A stretch of DNA of 64,000 nt from Parasphingopyxis algicola (GTDB taxonomy: Bacteria > Pseudomonadota > Alphaproteobacteria > Sphingomonadales > Sphingomonadaceae). The translations under genes and the position numbers were made by a program. The DNA is taken from positions 496,001-560,000 of the forward strand of contig NZ_CP051131.1 of the NCBI RefSeq assembly GCF_013378075.1, written 5' to 3'. Below, piece by piece: positions 45,343-53,828 of this stretch. A model generated the notes under the pieces. It ran no database searches and was not told the DNA's origin. It saw only the letters and a program-made list of their open reading frames with translations. The first letter of the stretch is position 1; each line of letters starts with the position of its first letter.

Positions 45343-45495
45343 CTACAACCGCGCGGTTGGCGGCCATATTCGCGCGCGGCGCATCCATTGCAGGTGGCGA
45401 CTGTGGTACCGAATCCGGCGGCGGACCGGCCTGCGCTCATGATAGACCTCCTCGCGCGTACCGTTGACGGCGCGATCGATGGCCGTGAGGTGGAG
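45343..45495 (-). pseudogene. Remnant of the helix-turn-helix family gene
   Basis: On the minus strand the frame reads LTAIDRAVNGTREEVYHERR, then RIRYHSRHLQWMRRAR and stops. This matches LATTAFDRAVNGTEEQVYY and RYDNRHLQWMLRVRDP of the intact gene at 40759-41520. Nineteen bases (TCGCCACCTGCAATGGATG; plus-strand 45382-45400) are identical to 41271-41289. The HTH part and any start codon are missing, and a stop lies at 45532-45534, so this is a decayed paralogue. It fills most of the 45304-45552 gap. Confidence 0.75.
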
Positions 45496-45519
45496 CGGAC
45501 GAGGGAAACGCTGTATGTC

Positions 45520-45533
45520 AACTTTGCAAAGTT
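45520..45533. promoter_or_regulatory. Perfect 14-bp palindrome AACTTTGCAAAGTT
   Basis: A self-complementary 14-mer between the pseudogene remnant and the phosphoesterase stop. On the minus strand it abuts TTGACA, so it may be an old operator/promoter of the decayed HTH gene. Confidence 0.35.
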
Positions 45534-45552
45534 ACGGCAATATTGTTGTGCG

Positions 45553-46200
45553 CTATGCCGTGCGACCCGGCTCGACGTCCAGCACGAATGGGGCTCTCAC
45601 GGCGCGCTCACCGCTGATCGCCGAGCTCGCGTTAACGAACAGCGTATCGCCGATGCGGACCTGGCTCGCGCTGGCATGGACATGGCCGAAACAATGGAGG
45701 CGCGGAGCGATCCGTTCGATCTGTGCGGCCAAGTGCGGACAACCATGCGAATGGCCGCGGCTCGAGTGGTCCAGTATCCCGGCGGGCGGCACATGGGTCA
45801 CCAGGATATCGAGCCCCGAAGGGATTGCCGCCCATCTGTCGCGCAGCGCGTCATCGTCGAGATGGAAGGCATGGCTTGCCAGTTCGGGGACCCAGGGCGC
45901 GGCGTAGATATCCAGTCCTTCGACGGTGAGCCGTTCGTCCTGAAGGTAGCGGGCATTGCGGAACGGCTGCTTCGTGCGCGCCAGCGCGGCCTCCAGGGCA
46001 AGGTCATGATTGCCGCCGGTGACAAGGATTGTTGGGTAATCCTGCCGCCCGAACCAGTCGTCGATATCCGTCAACGCCGCCGCGTCCCGGTCGAAAAGAT
46101 CGAGCATGTCGCCGCAATGGATCAGGATATCGCCGCCCGGCAGTGACAGCGATCCGTGCATCGCATGAGTATCGCTGATGATGGTGACGGAAACGGACAT
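45553..46200 (-). CDS. Metallophosphoesterase (calcineurin-like)
   Basis: A 215-residue dinuclear metal phosphoesterase. Ligand motifs appear in order: ISDTHAMHG (D-x-H), IHCGDMLDL (GD), GGNHDLALE (GNHD), VTHVPPAGILDH and CFGHVHAS (GHxH). The set is complete, so the enzyme should be active. The family includes mammalian MPPED-type and small bacterial phosphodiesterases; substrate is unknown. It lies downstream of the SDR gene on the same strand, 36 bp apart. Confidence 0.93.
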   Translation of the reverse strand: MSVSVTIISDTHAMHGSLSLPGGDILIHCGDMLDLFDRDAAALTDIDDWFGRQDYPTILVTGGNHDLALEAALARTKQPFRNARYLQDERLTVEGLDIYAAPWVPELASHAFHLDDDALRDRWAAIPSGLDILVTHVPPAGILDHSSRGHSHGCPHLAAQIERIAPRLHCFGHVHASASQVRIGDTLFVNASSAISGERAVRAPFVLDVEPGRTA

Positions 46201-46222
46201 TGGCGGGTCGCTCTTACGCCAA

Positions 46223-46248
46223 CCGGACGCCGTACGCTAGGCGTCCGG
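46223..46248 (-). terminator. Hairpin enclosing the SDR stop codon
   Basis: CCGGACGCC (46223-46231) and GGCGTCCGG (46240-46248) make a perfect 9-bp stem with an 8-nt loop; the SDR stop (46237-46239) lies in the loop. No U-run follows. It may reduce transcription into the phosphoesterase gene or stabilise the mRNA end. Confidence 0.4.
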
Positions 46249-46956
46249 GTACTCCACCTTCGTCCGATGCCCGGTCTCGAAATCGCCGGTCGCCAGCTCG
46301 ACGATCGCGTCCGCAACGGCTTCGGGCGGCTTGAGTGCGGACTGGTCTTCGCCCGGATAGGCGAGTTTGCGCATATCGGTGGCGGTGGCGCCCGGATCGA
46401 CGATCGCGACTTTCAATGGCGCGAGATTCTTCACCTCCTCGCCATAGGCTGCGACCAGCGTGTCGAGCGCCGCCTTGGACGCGCCGTACGCGCCCCAGAA
46501 GGCGCGGGGAGCCGCGCCGACGCTCGAGGTGAGCGCGATGACGTGGCCCCGCTCGCTCTTCTTCAGCATCGGATCGAACGCGGCGATCAGCGCCTGCTGT
46601 GCCGTGAAGTTCAAGGTCATCACTTCGGACAGTTCCTTGGCCTCGATCTGCGCGACCGGGGTCAGCGAGCCGAGTATCGCTGCGTTGAGCACGAGGATAT
46701 CGAGCGCGTCCCAGCGTTCGCCGATGGCCGCCGCGAGCCGGGCGATGCTGTCACCGTCGACCAGGTCGAGCGGGGCGATGGTGGCGTTGCCGCCGGCCTC
46801 GTGGATGGCTTCCTCGACTTCCTCGAGCCCGCCGACGGTGCGTGCGACGAGGATGACATGCGCGCCCTCGGCCGCCAGCGCCTTCGCCGTGGCCGCGCCG
46901 ATCCCTCTGCTGGCGCCGGTTACAAGGGCCAGCCTTCCGTCCAGTTTCTTGGTCAT
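46237..46956 (-). CDS. Short-chain dehydrogenase/reductase
   Basis: A 239-residue NAD(P)-dependent oxidoreductase. ALVTGASRGIGAATAKALA is the cofactor motif, VLNAAILGSLTPV corresponds to the NNAG block, and WGAYGASKAALDTL contains Tyr and Lys of the active site. Substrate unknown. It follows purF on the same strand with a 32-bp gap that is mostly a fragment of repeat family C. Confidence 0.93.
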   Translation of the reverse strand: MTKKLDGRLALVTGASRGIGAATAKALAAEGAHVILVARTVGGLEEVEEAIHEAGGNATIAPLDLVDGDSIARLAAAIGERWDALDILVLNAAILGSLTPVAQIEAKELSEVMTLNFTAQQALIAAFDPMLKKSERGHVIALTSSVGAAPRAFWGAYGASKAALDTLVAAYGEEVKNLAPLKVAIVDPGATATDMRKLAYPGEDQSALKPPEAVADAIVELATGDFETGHRTKVEYPDA

Positions 46957-46967
46957 CTAGTTCCGAT

Positions 46968-46993
46968 CGTCCTCAGCTTGTCGAAGTATCATG
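46968..46993. repeat. Single-arm fragment of repeat family C
   Basis: CGTCCTCAGCTTGTCGAAGT matches one arm of the element inside glcB (CCTGAGCTTGTCGAAGG). It runs up to and over the purF stop codon. The second arm is absent. Confidence 0.7.
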
Positions 46994-48458
46994 TCACGCG
47001 TTCGGCGAGCAGCGGCAGCTGGGTGACATTGTCGAGGCCGTCATGATCGGTCAGCGGCGTCGGATATTCGCCGGTGAAACAGGCGTCGCAGCTCTGCGGA
47101 TGCTCGTTGTCCCGCCCGGTCTCGCCGAGCGCCCGGTAGAGGCCGTCGATCGAGATGAAGGCGAGGCTGTCGGCGCGGATATACTGCCGCATGCCCTCGA
47201 CATCGTGCTGCGCCGCGAGCAGTTTTTCGCGCTCGGGCGTATCGACCCCGTAGAAGCAGCTGTTGCGGGTAGGCGGGCTCGCGATCCGCATATGGACCTC
47301 GGCCGCCCCGGCCTCGCGCATCATGTCGACGATCTTGGTGCTCGTCGTACCGCGGACGATCGAATCGTCGATCAGCACGACACGCTTGCCTTCGATCAGC
47401 GGGCGGTTGGCATTGTGCTTGAGCTTGACGCCGAGATGCCGAACCTTGTCGCCCGGCTGGATGAAGGTGCGGCCGACATAGTGCGAGCGGATGATGCCGA
47501 GTTCGAACGGGATGCCCGATTCCTGCGCATAGCCGATCGCGGCGGGCGTGCCGGAATCGGGCACCGGAATGACGAGATCGGCATCGACCCCGTTTTCGCG
47601 GGCCAGCTCCGCGCCGATCTGCTTGCGGACCGAATAGACGGACTGGCCGTCGACGATCGAATCGGGCCGCGAGAAATAGACATGTTCGAAGATGCAGGGG
47701 CGGGGCGCGGTGGGCGCGAAGGGGCGGTGCGTCTTGATCCCGTCGTCATTGACGACGATCAGCTCGCCGGGTTCGACCTCGCGGATGAATTCGGCCCCGA
47801 CGACGTCGAAGGCGACGCTCTCGGACGCGAAGATCACCGCGTCGCCGAGCTTGCCCATCACGAGCGGGCGGATGCCCAGCGGATCGCGACATCCGATCAT
47901 GCCTTCGGGCGTCAGGCAGACGAGCGAATAGGCGCCCTCGAGCTGTTTGAGCGCGTCGATGAAACAGTCGAGCAGCCGCTTGAAGCCCGACGTCGCGACG
48001 AGATGGATGATGGCTTCCGTGTCGGAGGTCGACTGGAAGATCGAACCATGCTTCACCAGATCTTTGCGCAGGGTCCAGGCATTGGAAATATTGCCGTTAT
48101 GCGCGACCGCAAAGCCGCCGGACGACAGCTCGGCGTAGAGGGGCTGGACGTTGCGCAGCCCGCTTTCGCCGGTCGTCGAATAGCGGACATGGCCGCAGGC
48201 CGCATCGCCGGGCAGCTGCCGGATGATATGGTCTTCGTCGAAATTGCCCGCGACATGGCCGATAGCGCGGTGGCTGTGAAACCATTTGCCGTCGAAGCTC
48301 GTGATGCCGGCGGCTTCCTGGCCGCGATGCTGGAGCGCGTGCAGGCCGAGCGCCACGACCGCGGATGCGGTATCGGCGCCCCAGATGCCGAACACGCCGC
48401 ATTCCTCGCGCAGCTTATCCCCGTCGTCGGAACAGTCGAATGGATCAGTGGTCAGCAT
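46989..48458 (-). CDS. purF: Amidophosphoribosyltransferase
   Basis: The first committed step of purine synthesis: PRPP + glutamine to phosphoribosylamine. The protein is 489 residues. A short propeptide (MLTTDPFDCSDDGDKLREE) precedes CGVFGIWG, whose Cys becomes the N-terminal nucleophile after processing; HALQHRGQEAAGI and HNGNISNAWTLR are glutaminase blocks, and VVLIDDSIVRGTTS is the PRPP-binding loop. Cys residues near the C-terminus (NSCFYGVDTP, SCDACFTGEYP) suggest the [4Fe-4S] type as in Bacillus. ATG 48458 is chosen over the upstream frame to 48554. Divergent from hisI. Confidence 0.95.
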   Translation of the reverse strand: MLTTDPFDCSDDGDKLREECGVFGIWGADTASAVVALGLHALQHRGQEAAGITSFDGKWFHSHRAIGHVAGNFDEDHIIRQLPGDAACGHVRYSTTGESGLRNVQPLYAELSSGGFAVAHNGNISNAWTLRKDLVKHGSIFQSTSDTEAIIHLVATSGFKRLLDCFIDALKQLEGAYSLVCLTPEGMIGCRDPLGIRPLVMGKLGDAVIFASESVAFDVVGAEFIREVEPGELIVVNDDGIKTHRPFAPTAPRPCIFEHVYFSRPDSIVDGQSVYSVRKQIGAELARENGVDADLVIPVPDSGTPAAIGYAQESGIPFELGIIRSHYVGRTFIQPGDKVRHLGVKLKHNANRPLIEGKRVVLIDDSIVRGTTSTKIVDMMREAGAAEVHMRIASPPTRNSCFYGVDTPEREKLLAAQHDVEGMRQYIRADSLAFISIDGLYRALGETGRDNEHPQSCDACFTGEYPTPLTDHDGLDNVTQLPLLAERVT

Positions 48459-48580
48459 AGCGACTCCGGCACCATGGTCGGTCACGTGCGTGCATATAGG
48501 GACGGGAATCGTATTTGTCTCGTCTTTGTCATAAAGCGTTTGGGAATCATCCAAATCCAGTCGGGGAAAGCGGAACGATT

Positions 48581-48943
48581 ATGGCCAACGAACGCGAGAC
48601 CGGGCTGGCGCTCGACCCGAAGTTCGACGCCAATGGATTGCTCACCGCGGTGGTCACCGACCGCGCGAGCGGGGCCGTCCTGATGGTCGCGCACATGAAC
48701 CGCGAGGCGCTCGACCGGACGCTTGAAACCGGGACGGCGCATTTCTGGTCCCGCAGCCGCAAAACGCTGTGGCAGAAGGGCGAGACGTCGGGCAATATCC
48801 TCCACGTCGCCGAGGCACGGATCGATTGCGATCAGGACGCGGTCTGGCTGATCGTCGATCCGGCCGGCCCGGCCTGCCACACGGGCGAAACGAGTTGCTT
48901 CTACCGGCGCATCGAGGGCGGGGGATTGCGGCGTCTCGACTAG
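48581..48943 (+). CDS. hisI: Phosphoribosyl-AMP cyclohydrolase
   Basis: The third step of histidine synthesis, opening the adenine ring of phosphoribosyl-AMP. The protein is 120 residues, a monofunctional HisI without the HisE domain. [34 protein letters not shown] and the metal-binding [13 protein letters not shown] plus [11 protein letters not shown] are all present. ATG 48581 begins the conserved protein; the frame runs upstream to 48515 without similarity. Divergent from purF; no other his gene is near. Confidence 0.95.
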   Translation: MANERETGLALDPKFDANGLLTAVVTDRASGAVLMVAHMNREALDRTLETGTAHFWSRSRKTLWQKGETSGNILHVAEARIDCDQDAVWLIVDPAGPACHTGETSCFYRRIEGGGLRRLD

Positions 48944-48975
48944 CAAAGCCCGAAATTTCGAAATAGTATTTCCCA

Positions 48976-48990
48976 ATGACGTAGCGTCAT
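48976..48990. promoter_or_regulatory. Inverted repeat ATGACG-TAG-CGTCAT
   Basis: A perfect 6-bp inverted repeat with 3-bp centre between hisI and the MerR gene; it may be part of the control region of the MerR gene or a short hairpin after hisI. Confidence 0.35.
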
Positions 48991-48993
48991 CGC

Positions 48994-49009
48994 TTGACGT
49001 TAACGTGAA
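48994..49009. promoter_or_regulatory. LiuR-like MerR operator
   Basis: TTGACGTTAACGTGAA is an almost perfect 16-bp palindrome (core ACGTTAACGT fully symmetrical). It closely resembles the known consensus of LiuR-type MerR regulators of branched-chain amino acid and acyl-CoA catabolism. It lies 20 bp before the MerR start, so autoregulation and control of the downstream acyl-CoA dehydrogenase are likely. Confidence 0.65.
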
Positions 49010-49028
49010 CGTTAGCTAAGAGGGGTTC

Positions 49029-49448
49029 ATGGCAAGAGCATTACCGCAAGCGGGCATCGATACGCCCGACGAAAAGAATCGCGAAACCTATTCGATCTCC
49101 GATCTGTCCGAGGAATTCGGCGTAACGCCGCGCGCCTTGCGTTTCTATGAAGACGAAGGACTGATCTCGCCGGAACGCCACGGGCTGACCCGAGTCTATG
49201 CCAAGCGCGACCGCGCCCGGCTTGCCTGGATCCTGCGCGCCAAGCGCGTCGGGTTCAGCCTCGCCGATGTCCGGGAGATGATCGATCTCTACGATCTGGG
49301 AGACGGCCGCACCAAGCAGCGGGCGGTCACGCGCGAGAAATGCAAGGAGCGTATCGAGGCCCTGAAAGGCCAGCGCTCCGACATCGACTCGTCGATCGCG
49401 GAACTCGAGGGTTTCCTCGAGCTGCTCGACGAAGTCGAAAGCGAATAA
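49029..49448 (+). CDS. MerR family transcriptional regulator (LiuR-like)
   Basis: A 139-residue regulator with an N-terminal winged helix-turn-helix (YSISDLSEEFGVTPRALRFY, then EDEGLISPERHGLTRVYAKR) and a C-terminal dimerisation coiled coil (KCKERIEALKGQRSDIDSSI). No metal-binding cysteines are in the C-terminal part, which fits a non-metal, LiuR/PbrR-like catabolic type. It lies 31 bp upstream of the acyl-CoA dehydrogenase and has a matching palindromic site in its promoter. Branched-chain or fatty-acid metabolites as effectors is inference. Confidence 0.92.
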   Translation: MARALPQAGIDTPDEKNRETYSISDLSEEFGVTPRALRFYEDEGLISPERHGLTRVYAKRDRARLAWILRAKRVGFSLADVREMIDLYDLGDGRTKQRAVTREKCKERIEALKGQRSDIDSSIAELEGFLELLDEVESE

Positions 49449-49479
49449 CGCACCCCTTTAGTCAGTACAGGAATTCACC

Positions 49480-51282
49480 ATGCCCACTTACACCGCGCCC
49501 GTTCGTGACAGCCAGTATGTGCTGAACCATATCGTCGGCCTCGATCGCTATTCGAACCTTCCGGGTTTCGAGAACGCCACGATGGAGATGGCCGACGCGA
49601 TCCTCACCGAAGGCGGCAAGTTCTGCTCGGAAGTGCTGTTTCCGCTCAACCAGGTCGGCGACGAACAGGGCTGCACGCGGCATGACGACGGCTCGGTCAC
49701 GACGCCCGAAGGATTCAAGGAAGCCTATCGGCAGCTGGTCGAAGGGGGCTGGACGACCCTGACCGGGCCCGAGGAATTCGGCGGGCAGGGGCTGCCGCAT
49801 GTCCTCGGCACGGCGATCGAGGAATATATGATCAGCTCCAACATGGCTTTCGCCATGTATAACGGCCTGACCATGGGCGCGACGGCCGCGATCATGGCCA
49901 AGGGCTCGCAGGAGCAGAAGGAAAAATACGTCCCCAAGATGGTCTCGGGCGAATGGGGCGGCACGATGAACCTGACCGAGCCGCATTGCGGAACCGATCT
50001 CGGTCTGATCCGCACGAAAGCGGAACCGCAGGCCGATGGCAGCTACAAGGTCTCCGGCACGAAGATCTTCATCTCGTCTGGCGAGCATGACCTCACCGAG
50101 AACATCATCCATCTCGTTCTGGCGAAGACGCCGGACGCGCCGGACAGCGTGAAGGGCATCTCGCTCTTCATCGTGCCGAAATTTCTCGTCAATGACGATG
50201 GATCGATCGGCGAGCGCAACGCGGTCGAATGCGGCTCGATCGAAGAGAAGATGGGCATCCACGGCAACTCGACCTGCGTCATGAATTATGACGGCGCGAC
50301 GGGCTGGCTGGTCGGCGAGGAGAATAAGGGCCTTGCCGCCATGTTCATAATGATGAACGCGGCCCGTCTCGGCGTCGGCGCCCAGGGGCTCGCGATCGGC
50401 GAAGTCGCGTTCCAGAACGCGGTCGCTTATGCGCAGGACCGCCGCCAGGGCAGGGCGCTGACCGGCCCCGCCGATCCGGAGGAAAAGGCCGATACGCTGT
50501 TCGTCCATCCCGACGTCCGGCGGATGCTGATGGAGGCCAAGGCCTATCTCGAAGCGAGCCGCGCGCTGTGCATCTGGGGCGGGCTGCAGGTCGATCTGTC
50601 GCACAAGGCGCAGACCGAGGAAGAGCGGCAGGAAGCCGACGACATGATCTCGCTGCTGACGCCGGTCATCAAGGGCTTCGTCACCGATCTCGGCTACCAG
50701 ATCGCGACCCAGTCGCAGCAGGTCTATGGCGGCCATGGCTACATCCGCGAATGGGGCATGGAGCAATATGTCCGCGATGCGCGGATCGCGCAGATCTACG
50801 AAGGCACCAACGGTATCCAGGCGATGGACCTTGTCGGCCGAAAGCTGGCCCTGAATGGCGGTCGGGCGATCCAGGCGTTCCTCGCGATGGTCGGCGAAGA
50901 AGTTGCCGAGCAGAATGAGGACGAGAGCGTCAAAACGGTCGCGAGCGCGCTCGAAAAGGCCAATGGCGAACTGCGCGGCGCGACGATGTGGCTGATGCAG
51001 AATGCCTTCGCCAATCTCAATCATGCCGGCGCGGCCGCCTACAATTATATGCAGCTGATGGGCATCGTTTCGCTCGGCCTGATGTGGTTGCGGATGGCCA
51101 AGGCCAGCGCCGCGGCGATCGAAGCCGGCGCCGAGGATACGGCCTTCCACGAGACGAAGCTGGTGACGGCGCGTTTCTTTGCCGAGAAGATCATGCCGGA
51201 TGCGGCGGGTCTGCGGGCAAAGATCGAGGGCGGGTCGGACAGCCTGATGGCGCTCGAACCCGAAATGTTCGTCGCGGCCTAG
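49480..51282 (+). CDS. Acyl-CoA dehydrogenase (three-domain, C-terminal extended)
   Basis: A 600-residue FAD enzyme that introduces the alpha-beta double bond in acyl-Co[21 protein letters not shown] and [19 protein letters not shown] are the middle-domain FAD/substrate blocks; [20 protein letters not shown] and [20 protein letters not shown] give the C-terminal domain, with Glu of YEGTNGIQ as catalytic base. A further C-terminal extension is typical of the long FadE-like DMSP/3-sulfinopropionyl or fatty-acyl group. It is probably in one operon with the MerR gene. Confidence 0.95.
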   Translation: MPTYTAPVRDSQYVLNHIVGLDRYSNLPGFENATMEMADAILTEGGKFCSEVLFPLNQVGDEQGCTRHDDGSVTTPEGFKEAYRQLVEGGWTTLTGPEEFGGQGLPHVLGTAIEEYMISSNMAFAMYNGLTMGATAAIMAKGSQEQKEKYVPKMVSGEWGGTMNLTEPHCGTDLGLIRTKAEPQADGSYKVSGTKIFISSGEHDLTENIIHLVLAKTPDAPDSVKGISLFIVPKFLVNDDGSIGERNAVECGSIEEKMGIHGNSTCVMNYDGATGWLVGEENKGLAAMFIMMNAARLGVGAQGLAIGEVAFQNAVAYAQDRRQGRALTGPADPEEKADTLFVHPDVRRMLMEAKAYLEASRALCIWGGLQVDLSHKAQTEEERQEADDMISLLTPVIKGFVTDLGYQIATQSQQVYGGHGYIREWGMEQYVRDARIAQIYEGTNGIQAMDLVGRKLALNGGRAIQAFLAMVGEEVAEQNEDESVKTVASALEKANGELRGATMWLMQNAFANLNHAGAAAYNYMQLMGIVSLGLMWLRMAKASAAAIEAGAEDTAFHETKLVTARFFAEKIMPDAAGLRAKIEGGSDSLMALEPEMFVAA

Positions 51283-51366
51283 CGGACCTTCGAAACACGA
51301 CCAACGGTGCGCCTGCGGCGTCTGGTTCGACCGGGTTCGTCCGGGCGGGCTGGACGCCGCGTTGCG

Positions 51367-51391
51367 TCTCGCCGTAAACAACCCGGCGAGA
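51367..51391 (+). other. Leader hairpin before the anchored hypothetical protein
   Basis: TCTCGCCG (51367-51374) and CGGCGAGA (51384-51391) form a perfect 8-bp stem directly upstream of the Shine-Dalgarno GGGGGAGGAAG. It could affect translation of the next gene or end transcription of the previous one. Confidence 0.4.
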
Positions 51392-51410
51392 TAAGGGGGA
51401 GGAAGAAGCT

Positions 51411-52121
51411 TTGTCGACGCGGTTGAAATGGGTCCTCGGGATATTGGGTATCTTTGCAGCAGCGGCGCTCGGCTATGTCGGGACGATGCAGCTGGGACTG
51501 GGCGAGTATCAGCGCGGCGAGTCCGAAAGCTCGAATAGCGACGGCGATCTTGCCGATATGACGCCGGGCGAGCGGCTCTGCGCCTCGCAAACCACCACCG
51601 ATTCCATCCGCCGGCGCATTTTCGCCCGGGCGCGGACGGCGAGTTCCGACGACGGTGCACTGCTGTCACGGCTCGAAGGCGGCACGGTGGCCCGGATGGA
51701 AAACCCCCGGCTCATCGATTTCGACGAAGGGCTCGAACAGGCCCGGTGCGAGGGACGCCTGATTCTCGAACTGCCGCGCGGCACCGAACCCGCCTTCAAC
51801 TACAGCCGCCGGCTCAATGCGAGCCTCGAATATATCGCGCAGCCGGCCCCTGACGGTCGCGGCACCATCTACCGGATGAGCGGCGCCGACGATCTGATCG
51901 ACCGGCTCGCCGATGCCGATCTCGTGACGCGCCGGACCGATCCGGACGCGGACGACAAGCCTTTGGACATTTCGATGGAGAGCGACAAGGACGAGTTCGA
52001 TCCCGAATTCTATCCGGAGTTCGACGAGCCGGCGCCCGGCGATCCCGGATTCCAGGATAGCGATGCTCCGCCGCCCGAGGATCTGCTCCCGCCTGTCATG
52101 CAGGAAGACGGCCGCAGATAG
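51411..52121 (+). CDS. Hypothetical membrane-anchored protein
   Basis: A 236-residue protein. It begins at TTG 51411, supported by the strong GGGGGAGGAAG upstream. Residues about 7-27 (WVLGILGIFAAAALGYVGTM) form one membrane anchor. The rest is periplasmic, with two Cys (GERLCASQT, EQARCEGRL) that may pair, and an acidic Pro/Asp/Glu-rich tail. I do not recognise a domain. Position after the acyl-CoA dehydrogenase may be incidental. Confidence 0.72.
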   Translation: MSTRLKWVLGILGIFAAAALGYVGTMQLGLGEYQRGESESSNSDGDLADMTPGERLCASQTTTDSIRRRIFARARTASSDDGALLSRLEGGTVARMENPRLIDFDEGLEQARCEGRLILELPRGTEPAFNYSRRLNASLEYIAQPAPDGRGTIYRMSGADDLIDRLADADLVTRRTDPDADDKPLDISMESDKDEFDPEFYPEFDEPAPGDPGFQDSDAPPPEDLLPPVMQEDGRR

Positions 52122-52131
52122 CGATGCCGGC

Positions 52132-52875
52132 CTAGATTCGGGCGTTCCAGTCAAATTCGAAGCGCGTCTCGCCGGTCGTCTCGCCGTCGGGATCGTACCG
52201 CCGTTCGACGATCGAACCATATCCCTGACGGTCGACGGCGACGACGGTGCTGCACCGCGTTCCGTATACCGGGTTGCGGATGAAGATCGGGCTGTGTCGC
52301 GCGCGGGCCGGCTCGACCTGTGGCGCATCATCGGCGCGCAAGGCGTCGAGCAGTGCGCCCTGGTCTCTCCCGTTTCCGTCCAGCCAATCGTGCAACAGCG
52401 CCTTGACGCGTTCCGTCTTCGGCCAGTTATCGTCGAAGGCGCCATTATTGGACAGGCCGTAGATGCCGGGATCGAGCCGGTGGCGCTCCGCACTCGGGCG
52501 ATTTGTCAGCAGCCGCGCCGTGCCGGCGTCGACGGCGATGACATTGAAGGGATTGAAGTCGTCGAGATCGCTTTCGGTCGGGTTTGCATATGCGCCGTCG
52601 CCGCTCAGGAGATCGGCGATCAGCGCGCCGCGGGAAGCCTTGCCCGGCTGCGGTCCGCCCGGGTTGGCGACATTGGTGACGACGGCGAACCGCCGCTCTT
52701 CGGAAATGCCGAGCCAGGTCCCGCCGGCCTCGAGATCGCGGCCGGCGATGATCTGCGGCCGGTCGCTCCATCGGTCGAGCGGCGCGGCGGGCCGGGCGTG
52801 CAGCTCGTCGCGATTGCCGATCAGCACGAGCTGCCAGCGCGAATCCGCCGCCCAAGCCAAGGCCAGTACGCACAT
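52132..52875 (-). CDS. NRDE family protein (TANGO2-like)
   Basis: A 247-residue protein of the NRDE/TANGO2 family, named for the motif seen at IGNRDELHARPAAPLDRW near the N-terminus. The opening MCVLALAWAAD contains a conserved Cys (Cys2) that could act as an N-terminal nucleophile after Met removal. Further blocks: GRDLEAGGTWLGISE, VVTNVANPGG and GIYGLSNNG. Function is debated; animal homologues are linked to heme or lipid handling. It is convergent with the anchored protein gene and 20 bp downstream of cysK. Confidence 0.9.
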   Translation of the reverse strand: MCVLALAWAADSRWQLVLIGNRDELHARPAAPLDRWSDRPQIIAGRDLEAGGTWLGISEERRFAVVTNVANPGGPQPGKASRGALIADLLSGDGAYANPTESDLDDFNPFNVIAVDAGTARLLTNRPSAERHRLDPGIYGLSNNGAFDDNWPKTERVKALLHDWLDGNGRDQGALLDALRADDAPQVEPARARHSPIFIRNPVYGTRCSTVVAVDRQGYGSIVERRYDPDGETTGETRFEFDWNARI

Positions 52876-52895
52876 AGGGAACCTAGCCCGGCCGC

Positions 52896-53828
52896 CTATT
52901 CCTCGGGCAGGAAGTCCGGCACCGAGAGATAGCGCTCGCCCGTATCATAGTTGAAGCCGAGTACCCGTGCTCCCTCGCCGATCTCGGGCAGTTTCTGCTT
53001 GATGGCCTGCAGGGTCGCGCCGGAGCTGATGCCGATGAGCATGCCTTCTTCGCGGGCGGCACGCCGGGCCATGTCCTTGGCGTCTTCGGGGTCGACCTGG
53101 ATCGCGCCGTCGATTGCCTGGGTGTGGAGATTGCTCGGGATGAAGCCGGCGCCGATGCCCTGGATCGGGTGCGGACCGGGCTGTCCGCCCGAAATGACCG
53201 GCGACCCGACGGGCTCGACCGCATAGGCCTTCATCTCCGGCCAATGCTGTTTCAGCACCTCGGCGCAGCCGGTGATATGCCCGCCCGTGCCGACCCCGGT
53301 GATCAACACATCGACCGGGCTGTCGGCGAAATCGGCGAGAATTTCCTCGGCCGTCGTCTTCACGTGCACGGCGACATTGGCCGGATTGTCGAACTGTTGC
53401 GGCATCCAGCTGTTATCGTCCGCCGCGACGAGCTCCTGTGCGCGCTCGATCGCGCCCTTCATGCCTTTTTCCTTGGGCGTGAGATCGAATTTCGCGCCAT
53501 AGGCGAGCATCAGCCGCCGCCGTTCGATCGACATGCTCTCGGGCATGACGAGCACGAGTTCATAGCCCTTGACGGCCGCCACCATGGCGAGCCCGATCCC
53601 GGTATTGCCCGAGGTCGGCTCGATGATCTTGCCGCCGGGCTTCAGCGCGCCCGACTGCTCGGCATCCTCGACCATGGAGAGCGCGATCCGGTCCTTGATC
53701 GAGCCGCCGGGATTGGCGCGTTCGGACTTGATCCAGACCTCCGTGCCGTTTGGGGCATCGCCGAACAGCCGCTGCATGCGGATATGCGGGGTGTTGCCGA
53801 TCGTTTCGAGGGTATTGGCGGCCTTCAT
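52896..53828 (-). CDS. cysK: Cysteine synthase A (O-acetylserine sulfhydrylase)
   Basis: A PLP enzyme making cysteine from O-acetylserine and sulfide. The protein is 310 residues, the normal length. [20 protein letters not shown] carries the PLP lysine, [20 protein letters not shown] the substrate loop, and [18 protein letters not shown] the phosphate-binding glycine loop. The start overlaps the stop of the MFS transporter gene by 4 nt, so the pair is coupled. Confidence 0.96.
   Translation of the reverse strand: MKAANTLETIGNTPHIRMQRLFGDAPNGTEVWIKSERANPGGSIKDRIALSMVEDAEQSGALKPGGKIIEPTSGNTGIGLAMVAAVKGYELVLVMPESMSIERRRLMLAYGAKFDLTPKEKGMKGAIERAQELVAADDNSWMPQQFDNPANVAVHVKTTAEEILADFADSPVDVLITGVGTGGHITGCAEVLKQHWPEMKAYAVEPVGSPVISGGQPGPHPIQGIGAGFIPSNLHTQAIDGAIQVDPEDAKDMARRAAREEGMLIGISSGATLQAIKQKLPEIGEGARVLGFNYDTGERYLSVPDFLPEE

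Noticed and set aside
47043-48683. 546-codon plus-strand frame opposite purF
   Set aside because: Shadow of a well-defined purine biosynthesis enzyme; also would overlap hisI.
49462-51669. 735-codon minus-strand frame opposite the acyl-CoA dehydrogenase
   Set aside because: Longest shadow in the window but lacks any domain; the plus-strand enzyme has all active-site blocks.
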